A stretch of DNA of 64,000 bases. Source: Serratia marcescens (GTDB lineage Bacteria > Pseudomonadota > Gammaproteobacteria > Enterobacterales > Enterobacteriaceae). Below, in pieces: positions 56,659-63,850 of the stretch. Within the stretch, counting starts at the first letter, position 1; each line of letters opens with the position of its first letter. The stretch is taken from contig NZ_VFMJ01000001.1 in the NCBI RefSeq assembly GCF_006715005.1, positions 3,224,001 to 3,288,000 on the forward strand, given 5' to 3'. The position numbers were made by a program, and so were the translations under genes. The notes under the pieces were generated by a model. That model ran no database searches. It worked only from the letters and a program-made list of their open reading frames with translations, and was not told where the DNA came from.

Positions 56659-58058
56659 TTTCTCAGCGCTTTAAATTTGGTGGGCATGAATGCCGGATGG
56701 CGCGGCCCGACAGACTGAACCAGTTCATCACCCCGAGCACCGTCCTGATACATGCGGTTGGCCAGCACCAACGCCGGTAACGATGTGGGCATAACAACCT
56801 GGGTCAGTGAACTAAGAACGGCGCCTTTCTGGCTGTAGGCGTTGACCAGCGCATCGCGGGTTTGCAACAGGTTCAGATAATCGTCGTCGTCCCCGGCATC
56901 CGCCGCCATCAGCAGCACCTCATCCAGCGTGTCGCAGACGCGATTAAGCATCAAAATGGCATCGTCATAGCTTGATGGCTCATAATTGGCGGCGGTCGCT
57001 GCCAGTGCGCCGGCGGACAGTACGCAGAGCAAGATAGTGGCGCCATTGGCTACCGAATTTTCACCCGAGGTGGCGTAAAACGTGGTGTTTCGATACGAGG
57101 CCAACGTTTCCAGCATGCGGATTTTTTCTTCTACACTGCCGCTGAACGAAATGACCGCATCAATGATGGCCCTGGCATCAACGGGGAAGGCATCGACGGA
57201 GGCTACCCCCTCAAATGTGGCCGTGAGCGCCAACAATTCGGCGCGTCCTGTTACCGCTTGCGCCATTTTTTGGTTAACCAATCCGGCGTAATTGTCGGTA
57301 TCTGCTGTTCGATTTACTGCACCGGTTGATCCCGAAACTCCTCCCCCTACGGTGCCTTTGTTGTATCGCCCATACCGGGCGCTACCGAAGGTCGATTTCA
57401 GGACATTACTGAGATTAGTGACCTCATTTGCGGTGCTTTTCACCATGTTTCCCCAAAACGCAGCGGTATTGCGCAACGTCTTGATGGTCTGAGTTACACT
57501 GCGGATCTCACCTTTAACCGTGGCAATAAATTTTGTGGCCGCCATCAGGCCGGTTCGTAACCAGTTTGCCTGAACCAGTGATGCCGCCTGAGTGCTGCCG
57601 GTAATCGCAAACACCTTTAAACCGGACTCAATGACCGTCAGGGTAAACTCGAAGGAACGGCCGTTATCCACGCTCTCAAGTACCCGCAAACCGCCATCCG
57701 GCACACTTACGGTAAGCTCCCCAAGCGTCGGATGTATCAACGTACCCGGCCCTTCCGTCTCGCACGCAGCCACCAGCGAATCACGCTGCGTTATCACGTC
57801 AGGTGCGTCATACGCCAGGCTGTTATGGACGATGAAACCCCTGATCGTTAATTTGCGCGTACCACGCCCCAAGTCTTCAACCCAGGCGGTGTTGCGATAA
57901 GGGTATTCATGCACGGCCTGGCGCCGACCAAATACGCCTTCGGCACTGACTACCGCAAAGGGAATGCCACGAAATGATGCCGGGTGAATATGCTCGAACC
58001 AGTCCCAGCTCTCTCCACTCCCCAACAGGGAAGATAGTGCGTCATTGATTAGAGCCAT
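56655..58058 (-). CDS. DNA circularization / tail protein gpN-like
   Basis: 467 residues. The N-terminal DNA_circ_N domain is diagnostic: SWDWFEHIHPASFRGIPFAV and GRRQAVHEYPYRNTAWVEDLG. In Mu, gpN is a baseplate/tail protein. First gene of the baseplate block after the inserted immunity cassette; a terminator stands just ahead of it. Confidence 0.9.
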   Translation of the reverse strand: MALINDALSSLLGSGESWDWFEHIHPASFRGIPFAVVSAEGVFGRRQAVHEYPYRNTAWVEDLGRGTRKLTIRGFIVHNSLAYDAPDVITQRDSLVAACETEGPGTLIHPTLGELTVSVPDGGLRVLESVDNGRSFEFTLTVIESGLKVFAITGSTQAASLVQANWLRTGLMAATKFIATVKGEIRSVTQTIKTLRNTAAFWGNMVKSTANEVTNLSNVLKSTFGSARYGRYNKGTVGGGVSGSTGAVNRTADTDNYAGLVNQKMAQAVTGRAELLALTATFEGVASVDAFPVDARAIIDAVISFSGSVEEKIRMLETLASYRNTTFYATSGENSVANGATILLCVLSAGALAATAANYEPSSYDDAILMLNRVCDTLDEVLLMAADAGDDDDYLNLLQTRDALVNAYSQKGAVLSSLTQVVMPTSLPALVLANRMYQDGARGDELVQSVGPRHPAFMPTKFKALRK

Positions 58059-58072
58059 CTTTTCTCCAGAAA

Positions 58073-58096
58073 CAAAAAACCCGCAATTAAGCGGGT
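58073..58096 (-). terminator. Terminator between ORF6N gene and gpN gene
   Basis: On the minus strand AACCCGC/GCGGGTT stem followed by TTTTTTG. It would stop the antirepressor transcript before gpN, so the baseplate block needs its own promoter or antitermination. Confidence 0.82.
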
Positions 58097-58122
58097 TGGA
58101 TAGGTGTAATCAATTCTGACTG

Positions 58123-58908
58123 TTAAAACAGCTTGCGGAGGTCTACTCCATATACCGCCATCCACGCTTCCCGTGGCCACGATTTTACTGTGCCAAACCG
58201 GGGGTCTTCGACGCTATGTGGCACTGCGTCGTTTTCTCTGCACCACTTGCGAAGCGGCTGCCATTTAAACTTTTCACCGGTTTTCTTCTCCACCGGGATA
58301 ATGGCAGCGTAATTCTTTCCTTCTCCAAGACGCTCAGCAAGTCTGTTCTTCTCCCGCACGGCTACCGATGCAGTTGCCATCGCCGTGGCCTCGCGTTTCT
58401 CGCCAATCCAGCGCCGCTCCTTAATTGCACGATCGCGTTGTTCCGTAACTATGCGATTTTCTTTAACCTTTGCCAGCAGGTTTTCAAGTGCGTGCTCGTA
58501 GTCCAATGGCAAGCCAACGGATTCGCGAGGTCTGAAGTATGAATCTTCCAGTTTCTCGAAGAATGACCATGCTTCATCGGTATCAACGATCTTGGACATA
58601 CGGGCAGCACCCTTTTCAGTCCAAAGAGTAAGCGAACGGGCATTCTTACCAACAGAGCCACTATCATTGGCTCTGTTCTTAAATTCGCGTAACTCGTTGC
58701 CTGATAACGTGAATAGGTGCATTCCCTCCACGAACCGCCCCTTATTGTTAGCTAGATTCATGCGGATACTTTTTTCTTGGCACCCATAACCCTTAGCCAA
58801 AGTTTCGGTGGTGACGACTCTTGTTCCACCCCACTCCATAACTGGCAGAATATCAGGATCGACAATGTGCGCTGTCTTTGCTACATTTACAGCTGTTGAT
58901 TGTTGCAT
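58123..58908 (-). CDS. ORF6N-domain phage antirepressor-like protein
   Basis: 261 residues. Residues about 15-130 are an ORF6N domain (TRVVTTETLAKGYGCQEKSI; GRFVEGMHLFTLSG; RSLTLWTEKGAARMSKIVDTDEAWSFFE). A charged coiled-coil follows (about 138-195), then a C-terminal domain (KWQPLRKWCRENDAV; WPREAWMAVYGVDL) seen in antirepressors. These proteins bind and inactivate phage repressors. Shine-Dalgarno GGAG is 6 nt before the ATG. A predicted antisense RNA covers that start. Confidence 0.85.
   Translation of the reverse strand: MQQSTAVNVAKTAHIVDPDILPVMEWGGTRVVTTETLAKGYGCQEKSIRMNLANNKGRFVEGMHLFTLSGNELREFKNRANDSGSVGKNARSLTLWTEKGAARMSKIVDTDEAWSFFEKLEDSYFRPRESVGLPLDYEHALENLLAKVKENRIVTEQRDRAIKERRWIGEKREATAMATASVAVREKNRLAERLGEGKNYAAIIPVEKKTGEKFKWQPLRKWCRENDAVPHSVEDPRFGTVKSWPREAWMAVYGVDLRKLF
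58859..58887 (+). promoter_or_regulatory. Promoter of the predicted antisense RNA
   Basis: On the plus strand TCGACA (58859-58864; 5 of 6 to consensus), 17 bp, TACATT (58882-58887). It lies inside the ORF6N coding region and points away from it. Confidence 0.5.
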
Positions 58909-58966
58909 TCAAATCTCCAATCAGTAGTGACATAAGCCGCCAGCCCTACACTGGCGGTTTTTATTT
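58894..58966 (+). ncRNA. Predicted sar-like antisense RNA to the antirepressor
   Basis: From the promoter above, transcription would start near 58894, cross the antirepressor start codon (58908) and Shine-Dalgarno (58915-58918) on the opposite strand, and end at a strong plus-strand terminator: CCGCCAG/CTGGCGG with a 7-nt loop and TTTTTATTT (58937-58966). Length is about 70 nt. P22 sar RNA, which blocks translation of ant, has the same length, orientation and target position. No plus-strand gene otherwise explains this terminator. Confidence 0.6.
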
Positions 58967-58989
58967 GCCCAATGTCAGGGGCAAAATCC

Positions 58990-59523
58990 CTAATGCTTCC
59001 GCATCATTTTCTCCGTCGCTGGTCTGCGACTTATAAAACCTGTTGGCTCAAAACCCAAGTCTGTGGCAAGTCCACGCGCGATCGCCTTGAACGTATCAGC
59101 CTTTCCCAGAAGCTCAACATCAGCACCAAACACGTTATCTCTGATGATGACTTTCACGAAATATCGGTGAAGAGGTGAGTTCTCCGGCATTCGGGCCGCC
59201 TCTCTATCCAATATATCCAGAACCCAACGACGGAACTCTTTAGCTACAGGAGTGCGGGCGAACATAGCTATCAGATGAGCTCCGCGCAGTGAGAAAATCC
59301 GTGTCGCCTGCGTTCCACTTGGGGTGGTCAAATTGACCACCCCTGTCATGTTGTCTGTAAATTCATCAGCGTGTCGCGAGTAAATGCGTTGTACCGCCTT
59401 ATCGTCGGCATACTGCAGCGCGTAGCCGATTTGGGATGCCGTTAACCATATGCCTGGCACTTCGGTTACCGGAGACAAAATCACACCATGGAAATTAAGA
59501 TCGGTCTTCGCTACAATGTTCAT
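58990..59523 (-). CDS. BRO-N domain antirepressor-like protein
   Basis: 177 residues. The BRO-N domain covers most of it (FHGVILSPVTEVPGIWLTAS; ALQYADDKAVQRIYSRHADE; FSLRGAHLIAMFARTPVAKE; WVLDILDRE). The start is uncertain: I use ATG 59523 because MNIVAKTDLNFHG begins the domain. ATG 59550 and GTG 59610 are in frame, but the extra residues are not domain-like and GTG 59610 overlaps the Arc-like gene. A second antirepressor-class protein directly before ORF6N. Confidence 0.8.
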   Translation of the reverse strand: MNIVAKTDLNFHGVILSPVTEVPGIWLTASQIGYALQYADDKAVQRIYSRHADEFTDNMTGVVNLTTPSGTQATRIFSLRGAHLIAMFARTPVAKEFRRWVLDILDREAARMPENSPLHRYFVKVIIRDNVFGADVELLGKADTFKAIARGLATDLGFEPTGFISRRPATEKMMRKH

Positions 59524-59590
59524 GTTGGTTTCTCGCAAAGTTACTGACATAGAGACCCGGTTAGTGTTCGCGCACAGCCGGGTTTCGCCG

Positions 59591-59764
59591 TTATTCAATT
59601 GTAATTTCACCCTTCCTCTCCATTTCCATCAAACGATTCATCAAGTAGTCCATCATTCCCTGTGCTGATCGGTATGTCTTCGCCGCGTTACGATCCACGA
59701 ATTCACGAATTTCAGGACGCATGCGATACGACATCAGCTTGCTGTTAACTGCCTTTTGCTCCAT
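59591..59764 (-). CDS. Arc-like ribbon-helix-helix DNA-binding protein
   Basis: 57 residues. A short beta segment (KLMSYRMRPEIREFVDRNA) followed by two helices ending MMDYLMNRLMEMERKGEI matches Arc/Mnt-type ribbon-helix-helix repressors in size and pattern. ATG 59764 has GAGG 6 nt ahead. First gene after the strong leftward promoter, so it probably represses that promoter as Arc represses Pant in P22. Confidence 0.8.
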   Translation of the reverse strand: MEQKAVNSKLMSYRMRPEIREFVDRNAAKTYRSAQGMMDYLMNRLMEMERKGEITIE

Positions 59765-59813
59765 TATGCACCTCATGTATTTTTGCATATCACAACATCA
59801 CAAGTTAGATTTG

Positions 59814-59842
59814 ACTATATTACGCACATATCGATGTGTCAA
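59814..59842 (-). promoter_or_regulatory. Strong leftward promoter with operator in the spacer
   Basis: On the minus strand TTGACA (59842-59837), 17 bp, TATAGT (59819-59814). The spacer contains the dyad CACAT-ATCG-ATGTG (59825-59838), which also touches the -35. Further CACAT/ATGTG half-sites are at 59842-59846 and 59860-59864. It drives the Arc-like, BRO-N and ORF6N genes and should be repressed by the divergent CI-like protein or the Arc-like protein. Confidence 0.8.
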
Positions 59843-59864
59843 TGTGATTTTTTATGGTGCACAT

Positions 59865-60686
59865 ATGAATATTGATGACTCATTCTACAAAAGAGTAGCC
59901 GTAGCCAGAACCTCGCTGGGGTTGACTCAATCCCAGCTCGCTGAGGCTGTCGGTGTGGTAAGGCGTCAAATAGCTGCTTATGAAGCAGGAAACTCGAAAC
60001 CGCGTGAAGGGGTTTTAAAAAACCTTGCTGCCACTCTCGGTACATCTGTTGAATGGCTTAGTTCTGGTAATGGTGTAGGGCCCGACGTTAGCAACATAAA
60101 GCGAACGGTAACGGTTAGAGAGATCCCCCTACTTTCTCACTCTCAAGCCATTAGGTTTAGTCTCGGTGAAGCATCAGAAGTCTCAATCCTTGACTTTATC
60201 CCAGCTCCAACCACTACCGGGGAGGAACTATTTGCCTTAAAAATTGATGGCGATTCGATGATGGCAACTGATGGCATCAGTTTTCCTGATGGGATCATAG
60301 TCACCTTTGACCCAAAAATACATGCGACTAGTGGTTCTTTTATTCTTTGCCATTTGAATGACACAGGAGAAACCACATTCAAACAACTAATAACTGATCA
60401 GGGAATAACATACTTAAAACCGCTTAATCCTGAGTATCCAACGATAAAGCCAAGCGATTTCTATATCGCTGGCGTAGCTATTCATGCTCAATTTTTTGTG
60501 CCAGTTGGTAGGTCTAGACCAAACTCTAGGGCGATCGCAATTGAAGCACTCAATGAGAAAAACGAAATAACAAAAAACAAAAACTTAAACAATAAAATCA
60601 ACGCACTGGAGAATAAAATAGACACATTGATTAACTTAATCACCTCAGGCAACAATGCGATTGATACATCTAATCGCAATGACTAG
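59865..60686 (+). CDS. CI-like phage repressor (XRE helix-turn-helix plus S24 peptidase)
   Basis: 273 residues. XRE helix-turn-helix about 10-65 (SLGLTQSQLAEAVGVVRRQIAAYEAG). LexA/CI-type S24 domain about 110-220, with Ser131 in GDSMM and Lys173 in TFKQL, 42 apart as in lambda CI, so RecA-stimulated self-cleavage is likely; the cleavage dipeptide is not obvious. A C-terminal heptad-like tail (LNNKINALENKIDTLINLI, about 237-258) is unusual for the family. ATG 59865 has only a weak GGTG ahead and may be leaderless. Divergent from the antirepressor operon. Confidence 0.88.
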   Translation: MNIDDSFYKRVAVARTSLGLTQSQLAEAVGVVRRQIAAYEAGNSKPREGVLKNLAATLGTSVEWLSSGNGVGPDVSNIKRTVTVREIPLLSHSQAIRFSLGEASEVSILDFIPAPTTTGEELFALKIDGDSMMATDGISFPDGIIVTFDPKIHATSGSFILCHLNDTGETTFKQLITDQGITYLKPLNPEYPTIKPSDFYIAGVAIHAQFFVPVGRSRPNSRAIAIEALNEKNEITKNKNLNNKINALENKIDTLINLITSGNNAIDTSNRND

Positions 60687-60703
60687 GTTAGGAAGTGACA
60701 TCC

Positions 60704-60733
60704 TGAAAAAATAAAGCCCACTTAAAGGTGGGC
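60704..60733 (-). terminator. Leftward terminator closing the tape-measure transcript
   Basis: On the minus strand GCCCAC/GTGGGC stem followed by TTTATTTTTTC. It ends the transcript of the tape-measure and downstream hypothetical genes before the repressor gene, which is convergent with it. Confidence 0.78.
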
Positions 60734-60775
60734 ATACAACACTAGATTTAAAATAATAACTCACAGATATAAATA

Positions 60776-61171
60776 TCAATTTAGCAATCTAGTTTTCAAC
60801 CCTACACCATCAACATATTTTATTTCGTACTGCTCATTTAACGGGGTGTTAATAACAGCCACTTTATCATTAATAATGATGAATTTATTAACTTCTAAAT
60901 TGGCGTTTTTATTTGCAATCTCCTTTATATTTACAACACTATAACAGAGTTCCCCATGACTCTCGTAGAAAGACTCTGTTTTATCATTACAGTTTCTTGA
61001 TTGGTCTATCATTCCTTTAAACACATACCCATAATATGATGCAACCACTATTGCCGCTACCGCAATAAACCTCATGAGAGATCTGAGCACTGACGGCTCT
61101 TTCTTAAAAGAATAAAAAACAGAAAACAGGAAAAACACCGAACCTAATAAAATTGCATTCCACAAGCTCAT
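60776..61171 (-). CDS. Hypothetical membrane protein in the immunity/tail junction
   Basis: 131 residues. Two N-terminal membrane helices (about 5-20 and 34-52) flank a short basic loop (SFKKEPSVLRSLMR), then a soluble C-terminal domain of about 75 residues with two cysteines (CNDKTES; GELCYS). AT-rich compared with the tail genes. Not a known tail family; location and build suggest a prophage cargo gene such as a superinfection-exclusion protein, but I do not recognise it. Confidence 0.65.
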   Translation of the reverse strand: MSLWNAILLGSVFFLFSVFYSFKKEPSVLRSLMRFIAVAAIVVASYYGYVFKGMIDQSRNCNDKTESFYESHGELCYSVVNIKEIANKNANLEVNKFIIINDKVAVINTPLNEQYEIKYVDGVGLKTRLLN

Positions 61172-61226
61172 TTCGTACCATCCATATGACGTAATGAATC
61201 AGTTCAGTGTCAATGCTAGCACAATG

Positions 61227-63059
61227 CTACTGGAAGTTCATTGAGGTTGATACCCGAGCCCCATCGTTACCAATGATAGTACGCCGCTCGCCCGTCTTAC
61301 TATCAACTAGCGTTAACTCAATCTGCATCTTGCTGTCTTGCATGGTTTTATTTAACGATGTTATGGCTGACAACAAATCTTGATTTGCTCCAGATGAATC
61401 CCCCTGTCGTCCTGGCCCGCTGAAAATCCGAGAGGTGTTGTCTTTTGATGCTCGTGAATAGCCAGAATCTGATCCATCACCCTGAGGGTAGAACATCGGT
61501 AATCCAGGCATAATCTTTTGCAAGTAATCACGGGTTTCCCGCGGTGCTCTTGCAAGCCCTTTATCACTTACTCGATTTGGCCCCCAATTATATGCCGCAA
61601 CTGCCTTGCTCACATCCCCATCAAATCTTTTTAACAGGTCTGACAGATAACGCGCAGCCGCATCGCTGGATTTATAGAAATCCATTCGGTCAGATCTATT
61701 ATTAAGCCCATAATCTCTACCGGTAGGTGGCATAAACTGGAATGGGCCTTCTGCCCCGGCGGAGGAAAAAAGCTTTTTCCCTCGCGATGACTCAGTATTC
61801 CAGACCCTATCCAACAACCCCGGCGGGAGGTTGTTTTTTGTCTCTAATTTAAACAAATGCTGCTGCTCAGGTGTATTCCCCAATGCCTGATCTATAGGGT
61901 TGCTCACATTCTGTGGTAGGGGATGCATAACTTGTTCTAAATCATTTTGCAGTTGTTTCCCGACCTTCTCTGCATGCCAGGCCGGTTTATAATATCCGTT
62001 CAGTTTCTTGATCAGATCTTCTGACGCATAGCCCAGTTTTAAATCCAGCTTCTCTTTCCATGACAGCGTGTCTTTAAATTTCTCATCGCCTTGAGCCTGC
62101 CGCAAAACATCGGCCTGTTTCCCGCCGCTGTTAAACGTCAGGATCGAACCGATAGCCGTACTGTCCAGACCATTGGTGACGACCTGCTTGATCTGGTCTA
62201 CCGAAGCCGCCAAGGTTTCCGACTGGCCCAGCCAGGCCTGCCCTTTCATCAGCATGCCGTCGTAGGCAGCACCTATCTGGTTCAGCTGCTGCTTGAACGC
62301 CAGGGCATTCTGCAGATCCTTCTCGGTAAATATCAGGCCATCCCGGCGGGCTTGATCCTTGAGCCTTTGAACTTCACTGGTCGTGTTGCGCAGATAGCTG
62401 AGAAGATCGGGCGAAAGGCCCAATTTGTTGGCAAACAGCGCCTGCTGCCCAGCAGGGAGTGATTGCATAGCGCGGTTGAGGTCGTTAATCAGCTTGCCTA
62501 CATCGGCCAGGCCATCCTTGGTTTCACTGATCCCTATCCCCCGCTGTTTCAGCAAGGCGAGAAAGCCATCATTACGGCCGTGTACAGCATCATTCGCCTT
62601 TTCAAATAACTCACTGACCGATCCTTCCGCAGCCTCACGCGCGCTGCCGTTTTCAATCATGGCGCCAGTCAGTTCCTGAAAGGCGTCCGCCGTCATGCTG
62701 ACGTTTTTTGCAACGGTATCGATCCGGTAGCCGGCGTTGGCAAAATTGGTCAGGTTGTTTTTAACAACGTTGACGACCGCTGCAGCGCCACCCAGCCCGA
62801 GGGTTAATCCACCGACCATTTTGAGCGGCGGGACCAAATCGCCGATGAATTGGACGCCGCTTCTGGCATTTTTAGCCAACACATCAAAACGGCTGCCCAA
62901 ATCGTCAAGGTTATCTCTGGATTCCTGACCGCCCAACGCCAACGCATCGCGCGTTCTGTCCAACAGCGGATTGAGGTGCTTTACAATTTCCTCAATCCGC
63001 AGAATTGCGGCTGACGCCTCATCATTAGCCGTCAGCTCAAAGTCGAATGAGTTGGCCAT
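61227..63059 (-). CDS. Tape-measure protein with lytic transglycosylase domain
   Basis: 610 residues. The N-terminal helical part (about 1-120) has a hydrophobic glycine-rich segment (KMVGGLTLGLGGAAAVVNVV); the middle is long helix. The C-terminal SLT domain (about 410-525) has catalytic Glu423 in NTESSRG, GPFQFMPPTGRDYG and AVAAYNWGPNRV. It sets tail length and cuts murein on DNA entry. At 1.5 A per residue it predicts a tail of about 90 nm or less. ATG 63059 overlaps the stop of the frameshifted chaperone (TAATG). Confidence 0.9.
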   Translation of the reverse strand: MANSFDFELTANDEASAAILRIEEIVKHLNPLLDRTRDALALGGQESRDNLDDLGSRFDVLAKNARSGVQFIGDLVPPLKMVGGLTLGLGGAAAVVNVVKNNLTNFANAGYRIDTVAKNVSMTADAFQELTGAMIENGSAREAAEGSVSELFEKANDAVHGRNDGFLALLKQRGIGISETKDGLADVGKLINDLNRAMQSLPAGQQALFANKLGLSPDLLSYLRNTTSEVQRLKDQARRDGLIFTEKDLQNALAFKQQLNQIGAAYDGMLMKGQAWLGQSETLAASVDQIKQVVTNGLDSTAIGSILTFNSGGKQADVLRQAQGDEKFKDTLSWKEKLDLKLGYASEDLIKKLNGYYKPAWHAEKVGKQLQNDLEQVMHPLPQNVSNPIDQALGNTPEQQHLFKLETKNNLPPGLLDRVWNTESSRGKKLFSSAGAEGPFQFMPPTGRDYGLNNRSDRMDFYKSSDAAARYLSDLLKRFDGDVSKAVAAYNWGPNRVSDKGLARAPRETRDYLQKIMPGLPMFYPQGDGSDSGYSRASKDNTSRIFSGPGRQGDSSGANQDLLSAITSLNKTMQDSKMQIELTLVDSKTGERRTIIGNDGARVSTSMNFQ

Positions 63060-63214
63060 TACTTGCCCGCCTTAAGCTTTTCTATCCGACGGGCCTGAAC
63101 GGCCCAAAAATCCAACCGGGTACGGGTCAGGGACCACGCATCCTGCGGCCCCCACCCGTAATACTTCGTCACCTCAGCAGCTAGTTGCTGCCATCCGCCG
63201 AGGGATCGAAGGTC
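63059..63214 (-). CDS. -1 frameshift extension of the tail assembly chaperone
   Basis: There is no initiation codon needed: this open -1 frame continues from the slippery site TTTTTTG (63220-63214, read T TTT TTG) to TAA at 63061-63059. It encodes about 51 further residues (RSLGGWQQLAAEVTKYYGW, then GPQDAWSLTRTRLDFWAVQ), making a 137-residue fusion with the gene below. The WxxxxxW pattern is usual for these GT-type extensions. Programmed -1 shifting at this place between tube and tape-measure genes is known in lambda, Mu and many tailed phages. Confidence 0.82.
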   Translation of the reverse strand, partial: DLRSLGGWQQLAAEVTKYYGWGPQDAWSLTRTRLDFWAVQARRIEKLKAGK

Positions 63215-63471
63215 AAAAAAGACATCAAGTAGTCCTCACACTTCCTGTAATCGGTGTAAGCCATGCCACTCAACACTTTTTCAGTTACGCCCGAGTTCAA
63301 CGCCAGCAGCAGCTTCATGGCTGCCATGCCATTCTTGCTGCGCTGCGTTTCATAGAACTGCTCAACCTCAGCCAGGGCAGGTTCTTTCAGTTCGAGGCTC
63401 TCGTAGCGGGTGTTGCCCATCTCCAGCGCTTTACTGAGTACGATCGTTTTAGTTTTATCAAGCACTGCCAT
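63181..63471 (-). CDS. Tail assembly chaperone (Mu gp41-like), short form
   Basis: 96 residues when the frame is not shifted (starts MAVLDKTKTIVLSKALEMGN; YRKCEDYLMSFL just before the slippery site). It lies 1 nt after the tail-tube gene and before the tape measure, the position of the G/GT chaperone pair that loads tape-measure protein. Confidence 0.85.
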   Translation of the reverse strand: MAVLDKTKTIVLSKALEMGNTRYESLELKEPALAEVEQFYETQRSKNGMAAMKLLLALNSGVTEKVLSGMAYTDYRKCEDYLMSFLTFDPSADGSN

Positions 63472-63472
63472 A

Positions 63473-63841
63473 TCAATACTCCGTTACCGAGCCGCCTTCC
63501 CAGCGAACATCAAACACCGCTTCTTCGCTATCAACATCCTGCGTATTCACGGACCACATGTTTTCGCCGATCACTGTTTTGCCGTTGGCCAGCTCGACGA
63601 CCACCGTGACGTTGGTGGAATCGTTGATTTTAGCGATCGACGTTCCGCCGCTGTCACGTGCCTGGTAGGAAATAAACGGCGCCCGCGGCTTTTCTTTGTA
63701 ACCGTGCACCGTATCCATCCCGGTCAACGTGGAGCGCTCCACTTTACCGGGACTGTATTTGAACTGGCCGGCAACCATGACCGTTACACCGTCGATGGTA
63801 ACGTACGCGGTCCCGGCCAGGCGGTTAGTTGTATCTCCCAT
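63473..63841 (-). CDS. Tail tube protein (Mu gpM-like)
   Basis: 122 residues (Mu gpM 118). NRLAGTAYVTIDG and VERSTLTGMDTVHGYKEKP are the Mu tube family signatures. Forms the inner tube of the contractile tail. Immediately follows the sheath gene (9 nt). Confidence 0.9.
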   Translation of the reverse strand: MGDTTNRLAGTAYVTIDGVTVMVAGQFKYSPGKVERSTLTGMDTVHGYKEKPRAPFISYQARDSGGTSIAKINDSTNVTVVVELANGKTVIGENMWSVNTQDVDSEEAVFDVRWEGGSVTEY

Positions 63842-63850
63842 GAATCCCCC

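Noticed and set aside
59721-59864. 48-codon N-terminal extension of the CI-like repressor
   Set aside because: It would run through the divergent promoter/operator and the Arc-like gene; the helix-turn-helix domain begins properly at ATG 59865.
60704-60733. Terminator of the CI-like repressor gene
   Set aside because: The T-tract is on the minus-strand side only; the plus-strand sequence after the hairpin (ATACAAC) lacks it.
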